Assembly: GCF_000344615.1 (NCBI RefSeq)
Contig: NZ_KB467824.1
Coordinates: 5,281,125-5,345,124 of the forward strand
Length of the DNA: 64,000 nucleotides
Direction of reading: 5' to 3'
From: Janthinobacterium sp. CG3
GTDB lineage: Bacteria > Pseudomonadota > Gammaproteobacteria > Burkholderiales > Burkholderiaceae_D
The notes under the pieces were generated by a model. The model was not told the DNA's origin, did no database searches, and was given only the letters and a program-made list of their open reading frames with translations. A program made the translations under genes and the position numbers. Positions 36,029 through 46,879 of this stretch are shown here, piece after piece; position 1 is the stretch's first letter, and the number at the start of each line of letters is the position of its first letter.

Positions 36029-37554
36029 GAGTCTGCGCGGCAGACAATTCTTGCGCTGACCATGTGACGCGCTTCTTTGCCTGCGTCGATGGCGATTCAC
36101 TTTCGCACTCGAAAGTGGAATGAAATAGGAGCCTGAGAGTGGGGATTGGACGGACTTTCGCCCTTTCAGGTCTTACGCGGACAGCATTTTCGCCATGCGC
36201 CGCAGGTTCAGCGCGGTGCAGACGAGTTTCCACTCGGCCTGAGCCTTCGCCAGTCCTCGCATGCTAAATTGCCGGAACCCGAGTACGCTTTTCACCCAAG
36301 CGTTGGGCGGTTCCGAGATCCACTTGCGTTTTCGGTAAGCCGCCTGGATCGTCGCGGATCTGAACTTGTCTGCCATGGCGGCACACAAAGGCCGCTTTTT
36401 CGGATCGATTACCGCTTCCTGCTTGCCGATGCGTCCGAGTGCCACAATCAGTTCGGACGGGTGAGCGCGTAGTTGCTCGAACATGGCTTCCGAGCGATAG
36501 CCTGCATCGGCGAGCACCAGCTCGGCATCGTCACCGACGTTGCGCTTTACCGCTGCGAGCACCGACGCCAGTTGCCCACTGTCAGCCGCACTATTGACGA
36601 GTTTGGCCGCCACGATGATGTGGGCGCTCTCGTCGACTGCAGCTTGGGCGTTGTACGCATAGTCGAAGCCGCCGCCGGCGCGCTTCATGATACGGCTTTC
36701 CGGATCGGTAAAATTCTCTTGGGCGTCGGGCTTGGGTTCGCCGAACTTGTATTTAAAACGCGACTTCTTCTTTGGCTTGCCAGAGTCCTCGGGCGGCACA
36801 TCTTCGTCATCGCTACGGCCGCGCGCGATATCGGCCTGGCGTTGGCGATCTTCAAGACGCGCACGGGCAGCGCGGATGACGGCAAGGCGGTCCTCGCGCC
36901 TTGCGATCTCCGCCGGGATATCGAGTTCCGGCTCGTTTTTTTCGGCGGCATCCGCCGCTCTGGCCCTGGCCAGCAACGCGTCGATTTGATCCTTGAGCTC
37001 ACGCTCGGCCTTTTGCATCCGGTCGTAGCTCATCGCTTTGTGGCGCGATGCGTTGGCCTTGATCTTGGTGCCATCGACACCGATCGTGCCAAGCTTGACC
37101 AAGCCGCACTCTTTCGCCATCTTCACTACCTGTACGAACAGGTCCGACAGTTCCTTCAAGTGGATCGCGCGGAAATCGCAAATTGTTCGGTGCGCCGGAT
37201 AGTTGTCAGCGGCGAGCATACGCAACGCCACGTCCTCGTACAGCTTTCGGGCCAGCTTGCGTGATGAGAACACACCGGTTGCATACCCGTACACAAGTAT
37301 TTTGACCATCATCGCCGGATTAAATGGCTGGTTGCGGGACCCGCCCCCTGCATACCGCGCGTGAAAGGCGGACAGGTCGAGCGAGTCGACAGTGTCGCTA
37401 ACGAAGTAGGCCAGGTGCCCCTCAGGGAGCCAATCTTGCAAAGCATGGGGAAGCAGCATCTGTTGATGCTGATTGTAGGGCAGGTAGCTCGTCGTCATTC
37501 GACAAGTTTACCTCGTCCCCATTCCGATTGCATCAGTTTCTGCCGCGCAGACTC
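36029..37554 (-). mobile_element. IS1182-family insertion sequence with CTAG target duplication
   Basis: The ends are inverted copies starting GAGTCTGCGCGGCAGA (left from 36029, right ending at 37554). Both are flanked by CTAG (36025-36028 and 37555-37558), read as a 4-base palindromic target duplication. The only gene inside is a 441-residue transposase on the minus strand. The right-hand CTAG contains the TAG stop codon of hexR, so insertion restored that stop. Confidence 0.88.
36173..37498 (-). CDS. IS1182-family transposase
   Basis: The 441-residue DDE transposase looks complete. It opens with YLPYNQHQQMLLPHALQDWL, has the DUF772-type N-terminal region (FNPAMMVKILVYGYATGVFSS), the first catalytic Asp in TIGVDGTKIKANAS and the second in LVLADAGYRSEAMF, with a C-terminal VKSVLGFRQFSMRG segment. 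A charged linker (about 165-235, Arg/Glu/Asp-rich) separates the two catalytic halves. Its intact frame and matched inverted repeats suggest recent insertion. Confidence 0.95.
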   Translation of the reverse strand: MTTSYLPYNQHQQMLLPHALQDWLPEGHLAYFVSDTVDSLDLSAFHARYAGGGSRNQPFNPAMMVKILVYGYATGVFSSRKLARKLYEDVALRMLAADNYPAHRTICDFRAIHLKELSDLFVQVVKMAKECGLVKLGTIGVDGTKIKANASRHKAMSYDRMQKAERELKDQIDALLARARAADAAEKNEPELDIPAEIARREDRLAVIRAARARLEDRQRQADIARGRSDDEDVPPEDSGKPKKKSRFKYKFGEPKPDAQENFTDPESRIMKRAGGGFDYAYNAQAAVDESAHIIVAAKLVNSAADSGQLASVLAAVKRNVGDDAELVLADAGYRSEAMFEQLRAHPSELIVALGRIGKQEAVIDPKKRPLCAAMADKFRSATIQAAYRKRKWISEPPNAWVKSVLGFRQFSMRGLAKAQAEWKLVCTALNLRRMAKMLSA

Positions 37555-38409
37555 CTAGCCGATGAAGGAGTCGAACTGCATGTCGAATTCTTGCAGCGCC
37601 TTTTGCGCGTTCTGCATCTTTTTGCGGAACTCGGGGCCGCGCTGCAGGGCCAGGCCGACCGCCAGTACGTCGATGACGACCAGGTAGGCCAGCCGCGCCG
37701 AGATCGGCGTGTACGGGTCGATGTTGAAGACCAGGTCGATCGGGATCAACACCGTGGCCAGGTCGGCCAGCGGCGTGCCCGACGGCGCCAGCACGATGAC
37801 GTCGGCGCCGCCGCGGCGGGCCAGCTTGACCGAGCGCACCAGCGCCGGGCTGTTGCCGCGCTGCGAGATGGCGACCACCGCGTCGCCGCTGCGCAGCAGC
37901 GCCGCGGCGATGCTGTGGATGTTCGGGTCGGCGTAGGCCACCGTCGGCACGCCGGAGCGGAAGAATTTGTGCTGGGCGTCGGCGGCGACGATGCCCGACG
38001 TGCCCTGGCCGTAGAACTCGATCTTGCTGGCGCGCGACAGGATGTCGAGCGCGCGCTGGATCGCCTCCGGGTTCAGGTTGTTGCGCAGGTCGAGCAGGGT
38101 GTTGATCGAGCGGCTGCAAATCTTGTTGACGAGGTCGGCCGCCAGGTCGTCCTGGGCCGGTTGCTCGTTGGCGCCCGGCATGGCCAGCGCCAGGCCCTGC
38201 GCCAGCTTCAGCTTGAATTCGTGCCAGCCGTCGTAGCCCAGGGTGCGGCAAAAGCGCACCACCGTCGGCTCCGACACGCCGGCGCTCTTGGCCAGCGCCG
38301 TGATGTTCTGGCTCACGGTCTGGGTCGGCTGCTCCAGCACCGCCAGCGCGACTTTTTTCTCCGACTTCGAGAGCGAATCGAGCTGGGTGCGGATCGAGTC
38401 GAGTAGCAT
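37555..38409 (-). CDS. hexR: HexR-type regulator (RpiR family, HTH plus SIS)
   Basis: The 284-residue protein has an N-terminal HTH_6 domain (VALAVLEQPTQTV, then SEPTVVRFCRTLGYDG) and a C-terminal sugar-isomerase (SIS) domain (IEFYGQGTSGIVAADAQHKF, GDAVVAISQRGNSP). HexR represses glucose catabolism genes and is released by KDPG, the Entner-Doudoroff intermediate. Its start overlaps the zwf stop by 1 base, the edd and eda genes lie nearby, and matching 15-bp operators precede zwf, pgi and edd. The stop codon lies in the CTAG duplicated by the IS1182 element. Confidence 0.92.
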   Translation of the reverse strand: MLLDSIRTQLDSLSKSEKKVALAVLEQPTQTVSQNITALAKSAGVSEPTVVRFCRTLGYDGWHEFKLKLAQGLALAMPGANEQPAQDDLAADLVNKICSRSINTLLDLRNNLNPEAIQRALDILSRASKIEFYGQGTSGIVAADAQHKFFRSGVPTVAYADPNIHSIAAALLRSGDAVVAISQRGNSPALVRSVKLARRGGADVIVLAPSGTPLADLATVLIPIDLVFNIDPYTPISARLAYLVVIDVLAVGLALQRGPEFRKKMQNAQKALQEFDMQFDSFIG

Positions 38410-39881
38410 CAGTCTTCCGGCAGCGCTTCTTCGCGCCATTGCAAGCCGTCGCGCCCGATCAGGGCGCTGGCCGCGGCCGGGCCCCAGGTGCCGGCGGTGT
38501 ACGGAATCGGCGCGTTGTCGCTGTCTTCCCAATGGTCGAGGATCGGTTCGACCCATTCCCACGCCGCCTCCAGCTCGTCGCCGCGCATGAACAGCGTCAG
38601 CTGGCCGCGCAGCACGTCGAGCAGCAGGCGCTCGTAGGCGTCCATGCGCGGCGTCTTGAACGATTCGCGGAAGTCCAGTTCCAGCTCGGCCGGTTTCAGG
38701 CGCATGCCGTCGCCCGGCGTCTTGGCCATCAGGTTCATGCGCAGGCCCTCGTCCGGCTGCAGGCGGATCACCAGGCAGTTCGGCTGGAAGCTCGAGGTCG
38801 GCTGGGCGAAGATCGAGTGCGGGATCGGCTTGAAGCGCACGACGATCTCGGCCAGGCTGTCGGCCATGCGCTTGCCGGTGCGCAGGTAGAACGGCACGCC
38901 GGCCCAGCGCCAGGTGTCGATTTCAGCCTTCAGCGCGACGAAGGTCTCGGTGTGCGAGTGCTCGGGCGCGTCCGGCTCGTCGCGGTAGCTCGGCACGGCC
39001 TTGCCGTCGACGTGGCCGGCGCGGTACTGGCCGCGCACGATGTTTTGCGCCAGCGTGGTCGGGGTGAATTTTTTCAGCGAGCGCAGCACCTGCAGCTTGG
39101 AGTCGCGCACCGCGTCCGACGAGATCGACGTCGGCGGTTCCATCGCCACGATACACAGCAGTTGCAGCAGATGGTTTTGCAGCATGTCGCGCAGCGCGCC
39201 GGAGGTGTCGTAGTAACCCATGCGGTTGCCGACGCCGAGCTTCTCGGCGATGGTGATCTGCACGTCGGAAATCCATTCGCGGCGCCACAGCGGCTCGAAC
39301 AGGATGTTGCCGAAGCGCAGGGCCATCAGGTTCTGTACGGTTTCCTTGCCCAGGTAGTGGTCGATGCGGTAGATCTGCGTTTCGGCGAAGACCTGGCCGA
39401 CTTCGGCGTTGATCTGCTTGGCGCTGGCGAGGTCGCGCCCGAGCGGCTTTTCCAGCACCACGCGCGAGTTCGGCGTGACCAGCGAGTTGGCGGCCAGGTT
39501 GTCACAGATTTGCGCGAACAGGTGCGGCGGCGTGGCCAGGTAGTAGACCCGGGTCAGGGCCGGCTCCGGGCGCAACGCCGCCACCAGCGGCGCGTAGCTG
39601 TCGGCGTCGGTGGCGTTGAGCGAGACGTAGACGATGCGCTGGCAGAACTTGGTCCAGGCCGGCGCCGTCAGCGTGGTGGCCTTGATGTGCGGCTTCGAGT
39701 TCGCTTCGACGGTCTTCAGGAACTCGTCCTGGCCGCAATCCTGGCGGCCGACGCAAATGATGCGTGAGCTCGCCGGCAAGTCGTTGGCGACGTCGCGCGC
39801 GTACATCGCCGGCAGCAACTTGCGCATGGATAAGTCGCCGCTGCCGCCAAACAGAACCAGGTCAAAATCGGAAAGAGCCAT
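38409..39881 (-). CDS. zwf: Glucose-6-phosphate 1-dehydrogenase
   Basis: The 490-residue enzyme oxidises glucose 6-phosphate to 6-phosphogluconolactone with NAD(P)+. Motifs: the nucleotide-binding LFGGSGDLSMRKLLPA, VVLEKPLGRD, the active-site RIDHYLGKETVQNL, and the C-terminal ALIGRDGLQWREE. The ATG at 39881 gives MALSDFDLVLFGG. It is the first gene of a zwf-hexR unit, with two candidate HexR boxes 90-137 bases upstream, so the regulator should control its own operon. Confidence 0.97.
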   Translation of the reverse strand: MALSDFDLVLFGGSGDLSMRKLLPAMYARDVANDLPASSRIICVGRQDCGQDEFLKTVEANSKPHIKATTLTAPAWTKFCQRIVYVSLNATDADSYAPLVAALRPEPALTRVYYLATPPHLFAQICDNLAANSLVTPNSRVVLEKPLGRDLASAKQINAEVGQVFAETQIYRIDHYLGKETVQNLMALRFGNILFEPLWRREWISDVQITIAEKLGVGNRMGYYDTSGALRDMLQNHLLQLLCIVAMEPPTSISSDAVRDSKLQVLRSLKKFTPTTLAQNIVRGQYRAGHVDGKAVPSYRDEPDAPEHSHTETFVALKAEIDTWRWAGVPFYLRTGKRMADSLAEIVVRFKPIPHSIFAQPTSSFQPNCLVIRLQPDEGLRMNLMAKTPGDGMRLKPAELELDFRESFKTPRMDAYERLLLDVLRGQLTLFMRGDELEAAWEWVEPILDHWEDSDNAPIPYTAGTWGPAAASALIGRDGLQWREEALPED

Positions 39882-39971
39882 AATATGAGAGTCGTCGCAA
39901 AAGTAAAGGGGCCGGAGGAGGTGCGCAGGGTGTCGCGCTGCCGGCAGTCTGGAACCCGACGCGGGCATTTA

Positions 39972-39986
39972 TGTAAATTTACTACG
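39972..39986. promoter_or_regulatory. HexR-like operator A (zwf)
   Basis: TGTAAATTTACTACG; its reverse complement CGTAGTAAATTTACA fits the local consensus TGTAGTAAAATTAC with two or three differences. It lies about 90 bases before the zwf ATG. Confidence 0.65.
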
Positions 39987-40003
39987 TAGATGTGACGAAT
40001 GCA

Positions 40004-40018
40004 AGTAATTTTACTACA
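40004..40018. promoter_or_regulatory. HexR-like operator B (zwf)
   Basis: AGTAATTTTACTACA; the reverse complement is TGTAGTAAAATTACT, which resembles the published HexR palindrome TGTAATTAAATTACA. Its centre is 32 bases, about three helical turns, from that of operator A. Confidence 0.72.
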
Positions 40019-40385
40019 TTGCAGCCATGTTCGGCCATCGGGGGCGCTGCCGCGCGCACCCGGACGGCCCATTATATGCCGATCCGCCGGCGCCGGGCGG
40101 GCGCTTGCGGCGCCGGGCTTGGCCGCCGCAAGCGCGGCGCCGGCCGCTTTGGCGCCGCTGCAACATGCGGACATAAAAGTGTGAGGCGGGACAGTGGAAC
40201 GGCAAATATATTATTGCCCGCGAACAAATTTCCGTATAATCAAATCGACCGATTACCCCGTTTGGGCGTGCCCTTGCGTGCCTTCCGATGCGCCTGGGGC
40301 GATGCCCCGGGGCCGCCGCAACAGACCGGTGCGCACTACAAGCCGGCGCCCACACCACATTCGCACCTTTACAACAGGGGACACC

Positions 40386-41342
40386 ATGAGTTCAATGCAG
40401 CAAGACGTCGATGAACGCACCAGCCTGACTGGCAACAACAAGTTCGAATTGTTCCTGTTCCGCCTGGGCACCAGCGAGAATTCGACCCAGCGCGAGCTGT
40501 TCGGCATCAACGTGTTCAAGGTGCGCGAGATCATGGAAATGCCGCAGGTGACCGCGGTGGCCGGCTCGCATCCGCACATGCTGGGGGTGGTCAACATCCG
40601 CGGCCAGATCGTGCCGGTGATCGACTTGCCGATGGCCGTCGGCTGCACCGCCAGCAACGGCCTGCGCATCCTGATGGTGACCGAATTCGCCCGCTCGACC
40701 CAGGCCTTCGCGGTCGAGGAAGTCGACGAGATCGTGCGCCTGGAGTGGAACCAGGTGCTGTCGGCCGAGCAGACCGTCGGCGGCGGCCTGATCACCAGCA
40801 TCGCCCGCCTCGACGGCGACACCGACAAGACCCGCCTGGCCCAGGTGCTCGACGTCGAGCAGATCCTGCGCAACGTATTGCCGTCCGGCGACCCGGACGT
40901 CGACAAGAGCAGCATCGGCCCGCAAGTGCGCCTGCCGGTCGGCGCGGTCATTTTGGCGGCCGACGACTCGTCGCTGGCGCGCTCGCTGATCGAACAGGGC
41001 CTGACGGCGATGGGCACGCCGTACATCATGACCAAGACCGGCAAGGAAGCGTGGGAGAAATTGCAGGCCATGTCGGACCAGGCCATCACCGAGGGCAAGA
41101 CCGTCAAGGACAAGGTCGCGCTGGTGCTGACCGACCTGGAGATGCCGGAGATGGACGGGTTCACGCTGACGCGCAACATCAAGACCGACACGCGCTTCGC
41201 CGGCATCCCGGTGGTGATCCACTCGTCGCTGACGGGCTCGACCAACGAAGACCACGTCAAGGGCGTCGGCGCCGACGCCTACGTCGCCAAGTTCGTCGCG
41301 GCGGAACTGGCCGCGACCATCCGCAAGGTGCTGGCCAAGTAA
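40386..41342 (+). CDS. cheV: Chemotaxis protein CheV (CheW-receiver fusion)
   Basis: The 318-residue protein joins an N-terminal CheW-like coupling domain (FELFLFRLG, FKVREIMEMP, VVNIRGQIVPVIDL) to a C-terminal receiver domain (phosphoacceptor Asp in LVLTDLEMPEMDGF). CheV links chemoreceptors to the CheA kinase, and its receiver tunes adaptation. A short GGGGA precedes the ATG at 40386. It sits as a single gene inside the sugar-catabolism block, apart from the other chemotaxis genes. Confidence 0.95.
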   Translation: MSSMQQDVDERTSLTGNNKFELFLFRLGTSENSTQRELFGINVFKVREIMEMPQVTAVAGSHPHMLGVVNIRGQIVPVIDLPMAVGCTASNGLRILMVTEFARSTQAFAVEEVDEIVRLEWNQVLSAEQTVGGGLITSIARLDGDTDKTRLAQVLDVEQILRNVLPSGDPDVDKSSIGPQVRLPVGAVILAADDSSLARSLIEQGLTAMGTPYIMTKTGKEAWEKLQAMSDQAITEGKTVKDKVALVLTDLEMPEMDGFTLTRNIKTDTRFAGIPVVIHSSLTGSTNEDHVKGVGADAYVAKFVAAELAATIRKVLAK

Positions 41343-41357
41343 GGTTGCCCAGGTTTT

Positions 41358-41395
41358 GTCGGTCGGCTTACGCCCCCTGGGCTAACCCGACCGAC
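41358..41395. repeat. Intergenic palindrome, GTCGG family
   Basis: GTCGGTCGG (41358-41366) pairs with CCGACCGAC (41387-41395); the loop carries GGCTTACGCC...GGGCTAACCC, shared with the repeat at 56365-56467. No T tract follows on either strand, so it is listed as a repeat rather than a terminator of the convergent genes. Confidence 0.7.
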
Positions 41396-41414
41396 GAAAA
41401 TCCGCCCGTCGATA

Positions 41415-42317
41415 TTAAGGGATATATGCCGGTTCGGCGCGTCCCGCCACGTCCACCCGCAGCGACAGCACGCAGCCCGACAGCGGATGCGCCGCCAATT
41501 CTTCGGCCGAGCGCTTGTAGCTGGCGCTGGTGATATACAGCGTGCGCAAGTCGGCGCCGCCGAACGCCACCATGGTCGGGCAGCGCACCGGCAGCGCCAC
41601 TTCGCGCAGCAGCGTGCCGTCCGGCGCGATGCACAACACCCGCCCGCCCTCGAACATCGCGCACCAGTAGTTGCCTTCGCTGTCGACGGCCGCGCCGTCC
41701 GGCCGGCCGCCGTAGTGGTTGGCCTTGTCGGTCGAAAAACGCTGGAATTCGACCGCGTCGGCCACCGTGCCCGCTTGCAGGTCGAAGCTGTAGCGGTCGA
41801 TGCGGTGGGTGGTGGTGTCGGCGTGGTACAGGCTGCGCTGGTCCGGGCTGAAACCGAGGCCGTTCGAGACCGTCATGCCGCCCGACCAGACCAGCCGGGT
41901 CTTGCCCCGTTCCAGGCAAAACATCTGCGCCGCCTGCCGGTCGCGCGGCTCGTAGATGGTGCCGACCCAGAAGCGCCCGGCGGCGTCGGCGCGGCCGTCG
42001 TTGAAGCGGGTGGTGGCGGTGTCGTACGGCGCCGGCGCGATCTGCGTGACGGCGCCGCTGTCGGTGTCGAGGTGGGCGAAGCCGCTGCGCAGCGCCACCA
42101 GCAGTCCGCCGCCGGCGTGGCGCGCCAGCGCCGACGGCTCGCACTCCATGCGCCAGGTGCGCCGCGCGCCGCTGGCCGGGTCGAGCCGGTGCACGCTGAA
42201 ACCTTCGATGTCGACCCAGTACAGGGCCGCCTCTTCGGCGTGCCACAGCGGGCATTCGCCCACTTGCATGGCGCCGTCGCAGGCCGCTTCGATGGCGGCC
42301 GCGGTGTGATTCGTCAT
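41415..42317 (-). CDS. SMP-30/gluconolactonase family protein
   Basis: The 300-residue six-bladed propeller protein has the metal-binding and active-site pieces of the SMP-30/regucalcin lactonase family: GECPLWHAEEAALYWVDIEG, RFNDGRADAAGRFWVGT (Asn and Asp ligands), and MTVSNGLGFSPDQRSLYHAD. It likely opens sugar lactones. It lies just downstream of pgi on the same strand and near zwf and edd. No 6-phosphogluconolactonase gene is seen in the window, so a lactonase role in the Entner-Doudoroff route is possible but unproven. Confidence 0.88.
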   Translation of the reverse strand: MTNHTAAAIEAACDGAMQVGECPLWHAEEAALYWVDIEGFSVHRLDPASGARRTWRMECEPSALARHAGGGLLVALRSGFAHLDTDSGAVTQIAPAPYDTATTRFNDGRADAAGRFWVGTIYEPRDRQAAQMFCLERGKTRLVWSGGMTVSNGLGFSPDQRSLYHADTTTHRIDRYSFDLQAGTVADAVEFQRFSTDKANHYGGRPDGAAVDSEGNYWCAMFEGGRVLCIAPDGTLLREVALPVRCPTMVAFGGADLRTLYITSASYKRSAEELAAHPLSGCVLSLRVDVAGRAEPAYIP

Positions 42318-42333
42318 AGTCGTGTCCTTGCGA

Positions 42334-43998
42334 TTAGTATGCCGACCTGGCCGCCCTGGCCAGTTCGATCAAGCCGTTGGTCGAGCTGTCGTGGCGCTGC
42401 GGGCAGGCCTCGCCCTGCAGTTCGGCCTGGATGTTGCGGGCCAGTACCTTGCCCAGTTCGACGCCCCACTGGTCGAAGCTGTTGACGTCCCACAGCACGC
42501 CCTGCACGAAGGTCTTGTGTTCGTACAGCGCGATCAGCGCGCCCAGCGCGGCCGGGGTCAGCTGGTCCATCAAAATGGTGTTGCTCGGACGGTTGCCGGG
42601 GAAGGTCTTGTGCGGCGCCAGCGCGTCGATCTGTTCGGCGGCCAAGCCCTGCGCCTGCAGGTCGGCGCGCACCTCGGCGTCGGTCTTGCCGGTCATGAAG
42701 GCTTCCGACTGGGCGAAGCAGTTCGCCAGCAGCGCGTCGTGGTGGCCGGGCAGGTCGTGGGTCGGGCGCAGCGCGGCGATGAAGTCGATCGGCGTGACGT
42801 CGCTGCCCTGGTGCAGCAATTGGAAGTAGGCGTGCTGGGCGTTGGTGCCGCACTCGCCCCAGACCACCGGACAGGTCGGCGTGTCGACCGCCGCGCCGCC
42901 CTTGGTGACGCGCTTGCCGTTGCTTTCCATGTCGAGTTGCTGCAGGTAGGCGGGGAAGCGGCTCAAGTCCTGGTGGTAGGGCGCGATCGACAGCGAGGCG
43001 CAGTCGAGGAACTGGCGGTTCCAGAAGCCGACCAGGGCCAGTAGCACCGGCATGTTGCGCTCCAGCGGCGTGCGGCGGAAGTGCTGGTCCATCGCGTGCG
43101 CCCCGGCCAGGAAGTCGCTGAAGTAGTCGAAGCCCACCGACAGCGCCAGCGCCAGGCCGATCGAGGACCAGACCGAGTAGCGTCCGCCGACCCAGTCCCA
43201 GAACGGAAACATGTTCTCCGGGTCGATGCCGAAGGCCTTGATCGCCTCGGTATTGGTCGACACGGCAACGAAGTGCCGCGCCAGGTCGGCCGCCTCGCCC
43301 TCGAGCAGGAACCAGGCGCGCGCGGTATTGGCGTTGAGCATGGTCTCGGCGGTCACGAAGGTTTTCGAGGCAACGATGAACAGCGTCGTCTCCGGGTCGA
43401 CCTTGGAGAGGATCGCCTCCATGTCGTGGCCGTCGACGTTCGAGACGAAGTGCATTTCCAGGCCCGGGTTGGCGTAGGAGCGCAGCGCCAGGCAGGCCAT
43501 TTTCGGGCCCAGGTCGGAGCCGCCGATGCCGATGTTGACGACGTCGCAGATCGGCTTGCCGGTGTAGCCGAGCCAGCCGCCGTTGCGCACCCGCGCGGTG
43601 AAGTCCTTGACGCGATCCAGTACGGCGTGGACGTCGGCGTTGACGTCCTGGCCGTCGACCACCAGCGCGCCGCCGCGCGGCGCGCGCAGCGCCGTGTGCA
43701 GCACCGCCCGGTCTTCGGTCGGGTTGACTTTTTCGCCGGCGAACATGGCCTCGCGCCGGGCTTCGACGCCGCGCTCGCGCGCCAGGTCGGTCAGCAGGCC
43801 GAGCGTGGTGGCGTCCAGGCGGTTCTTGGAAAAGTCCAGCAGCAGGCCGGCGGCCTCGACCGTCAGTTGGCGGAAGCGCTGCGGATTGTCCGCGAACAAC
43901 TGGCGCATCTGCCATTGGCTGGCGGCGGTGGCGTGCGATTGCAGGGCCTGGAAACTGGCGGTGGCGGTGAGCATCGGGGTAGGGGCGGTCTGGCGCAT
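42334..43998 (-). CDS. pgi: Glucose-6-phosphate isomerase
   Basis: The roughly 554-residue enzyme interconverts glucose 6-phosphate and fructose 6-phosphate. Motifs: NIGIGGSDLGPKMA, the catalytic Glu in VVWGECGTNAQHAYFQLLHQG, and the C-terminal YEHKTFVQGVLWDVNSFDQW. The start is uncertain: ATG codons at 44073, 43998 and 43974 are in frame and none has a clear ribosome binding site. The 25 residues before 43998 read as Arg/Pro-rich noncoding sequence, and 43974 aligns best with the enteric N-terminus. A HexR-like box precedes the gene. Confidence 0.95.
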   Translation of the reverse strand: MRQTAPTPMLTATASFQALQSHATAASQWQMRQLFADNPQRFRQLTVEAAGLLLDFSKNRLDATTLGLLTDLARERGVEARREAMFAGEKVNPTEDRAVLHTALRAPRGGALVVDGQDVNADVHAVLDRVKDFTARVRNGGWLGYTGKPICDVVNIGIGGSDLGPKMACLALRSYANPGLEMHFVSNVDGHDMEAILSKVDPETTLFIVASKTFVTAETMLNANTARAWFLLEGEAADLARHFVAVSTNTEAIKAFGIDPENMFPFWDWVGGRYSVWSSIGLALALSVGFDYFSDFLAGAHAMDQHFRRTPLERNMPVLLALVGFWNRQFLDCASLSIAPYHQDLSRFPAYLQQLDMESNGKRVTKGGAAVDTPTCPVVWGECGTNAQHAYFQLLHQGSDVTPIDFIAALRPTHDLPGHHDALLANCFAQSEAFMTGKTDAEVRADLQAQGLAAEQIDALAPHKTFPGNRPSNTILMDQLTPAALGALIALYEHKTFVQGVLWDVNSFDQWGVELGKVLARNIQAELQGEACPQRHDSSTNGLIELARAARSAY

Positions 43999-44098
43999 GA
44001 TGGGTCGGCGTCGTAGAGTGGCTGTGGCGGGTTGAGGGGGCGGGCGGCGCGGAAAAGGCCGGCCCGGCGTCATATTATTTAACTATACATGAAAAACC

Positions 44099-44113
44099 GG
44101 TAATTTCACTACA
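44099..44113. promoter_or_regulatory. HexR-like operator C (pgi)
   Basis: GGTAATTTCACTACA; reverse complement TGTAGTGAAATTACC. It lies in the 330-base gap between divergent pgi and edd, on the pgi side. Confidence 0.7.
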
Positions 44114-44290
44114 GTTTGATCGGCGGCGGCGCCCCGCGCCGGCCGCTTTGGCGGCGCCCGCTTGGCGTTCGCGCCCGCCCCGCAATCCGCCCGGCGCGCG
44201 GCGGCGGCCCGGCGCGCAGCCGTGCGGCGCTTGCGTTTTGGCGGAAAATATAGCAAGCTGGCTCACAAAAGGGTGGTCGTATTCCAATTT

Positions 44291-44305
44291 TGTAGTAAAA
44301 TTTCA
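44291..44305. promoter_or_regulatory. HexR-like operator D (edd-eda)
   Basis: TGTAGTAAAATTTCA lies 26 bases before the edd ATG, where bound repressor would block initiation. Confidence 0.72.
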
Positions 44306-44331
44306 CGAAATACATTTATAAGGAACCGATC

Positions 44332-46248
<1,917 letters not shown>

Positions 46249-46249
46249 T

Positions 46250-46879
46250 ATGACTATGACTCTGCTGGAAATGATGCGCACCTCGGCCGTGATCCCCGTG
46301 ATTGCGATTGACGACCCCGAGCACGCCGTACCGCTGGCGCGCGCGCTGGTGGCGGGCGGCATCCGCGTGCTGGAAGTGACGCTGCGCACCAAACACGGCC
46401 TGGCGGCGATCCGCGCCATGGCCGAAGTGCCGGGCGCCATCGTCGGCGTCGGCACGCTGACGCAGCCGGAACAATTCGCCGCCGCGCGCGACGCCGGCGC
46501 CGTGTTCGGCGTCTCGCCGGGCCTGACGGCGGCGCTGATCGCCGCCGCGAAAAGCAGCGGCCTGCCGCTGCTGCCGGGCGTGATGACGCCGTCCGAAGTG
46601 ATGGCCGCGCGCGAGCAGGGCTTCCAGCAACTGAAACTGTTCCCGGCGGTGCCGGCGGGCGGCGTCGGCATGCTCAACGCGATCTACGGCCCGCTGCCGG
46701 ACATCACCTTCTGCCCGACCGGCGGCATCTCGCAGGAAACCGCGTCGCAGTTCCTGGCGTGCAAAAACGTCGCCTGCGTCGGCGGCTCGTGGCTGACGCC
46801 GAAAGACGCCATCCTGGCCGGCAACTGGGACCGCATCACCGACCTGGCCAAAGCCGCCAGCGGCCTGCGCTCCGCCTAA
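46250..46879 (+). CDS. eda: KDPG aldolase (2-dehydro-3-deoxy-phosphogluconate aldolase)
   Basis: The 209-residue aldolase splits KDPG into pyruvate and glyceraldehyde 3-phosphate. It has the motifs [35 protein letters not shown], and the Schiff-base lysine in [11 protein letters not shown]. Two ATG codons (46250, 46256) could start it. It follows edd by 1 base and should share its transcript, so the KDPG signal for HexR is both made and removed by this operon. Confidence 0.97.
   Translation: MTMTLLEMMRTSAVIPVIAIDDPEHAVPLARALVAGGIRVLEVTLRTKHGLAAIRAMAEVPGAIVGVGTLTQPEQFAAARDAGAVFGVSPGLTAALIAAAKSSGLPLLPGVMTPSEVMAAREQGFQQLKLFPAVPAGGVGMLNAIYGPLPDITFCPTGGISQETASQFLACKNVACVGGSWLTPKDAILAGNWDRITDLAKAASGLRSA

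Larger units (their letters stand above)
39882..40385. other. zwf-cheV divergent intergenic region
   Basis: This 504-base region separates divergent zwf and cheV. It carries two HexR-like boxes near zwf and, near cheV, TTATTG, 18 bases, TATAAT (about 40211-40240), a possible sigma-70 promoter. The middle is GC-rich and shows no supported gene. Confidence 0.55.
43999..44331. other. pgi-edd divergent intergenic region
   Basis: This region holds two HexR-like boxes, one at each end, and a GC-rich middle (about 44125-44240). Short frames within it are not supported as genes. Confidence 0.55.

Noticed and set aside
40229-40255. Sigma-28 promoter for cheV
   Set aside because: ACCGATTA resembles the -10 element, but the -35 region at the right distance does not match.
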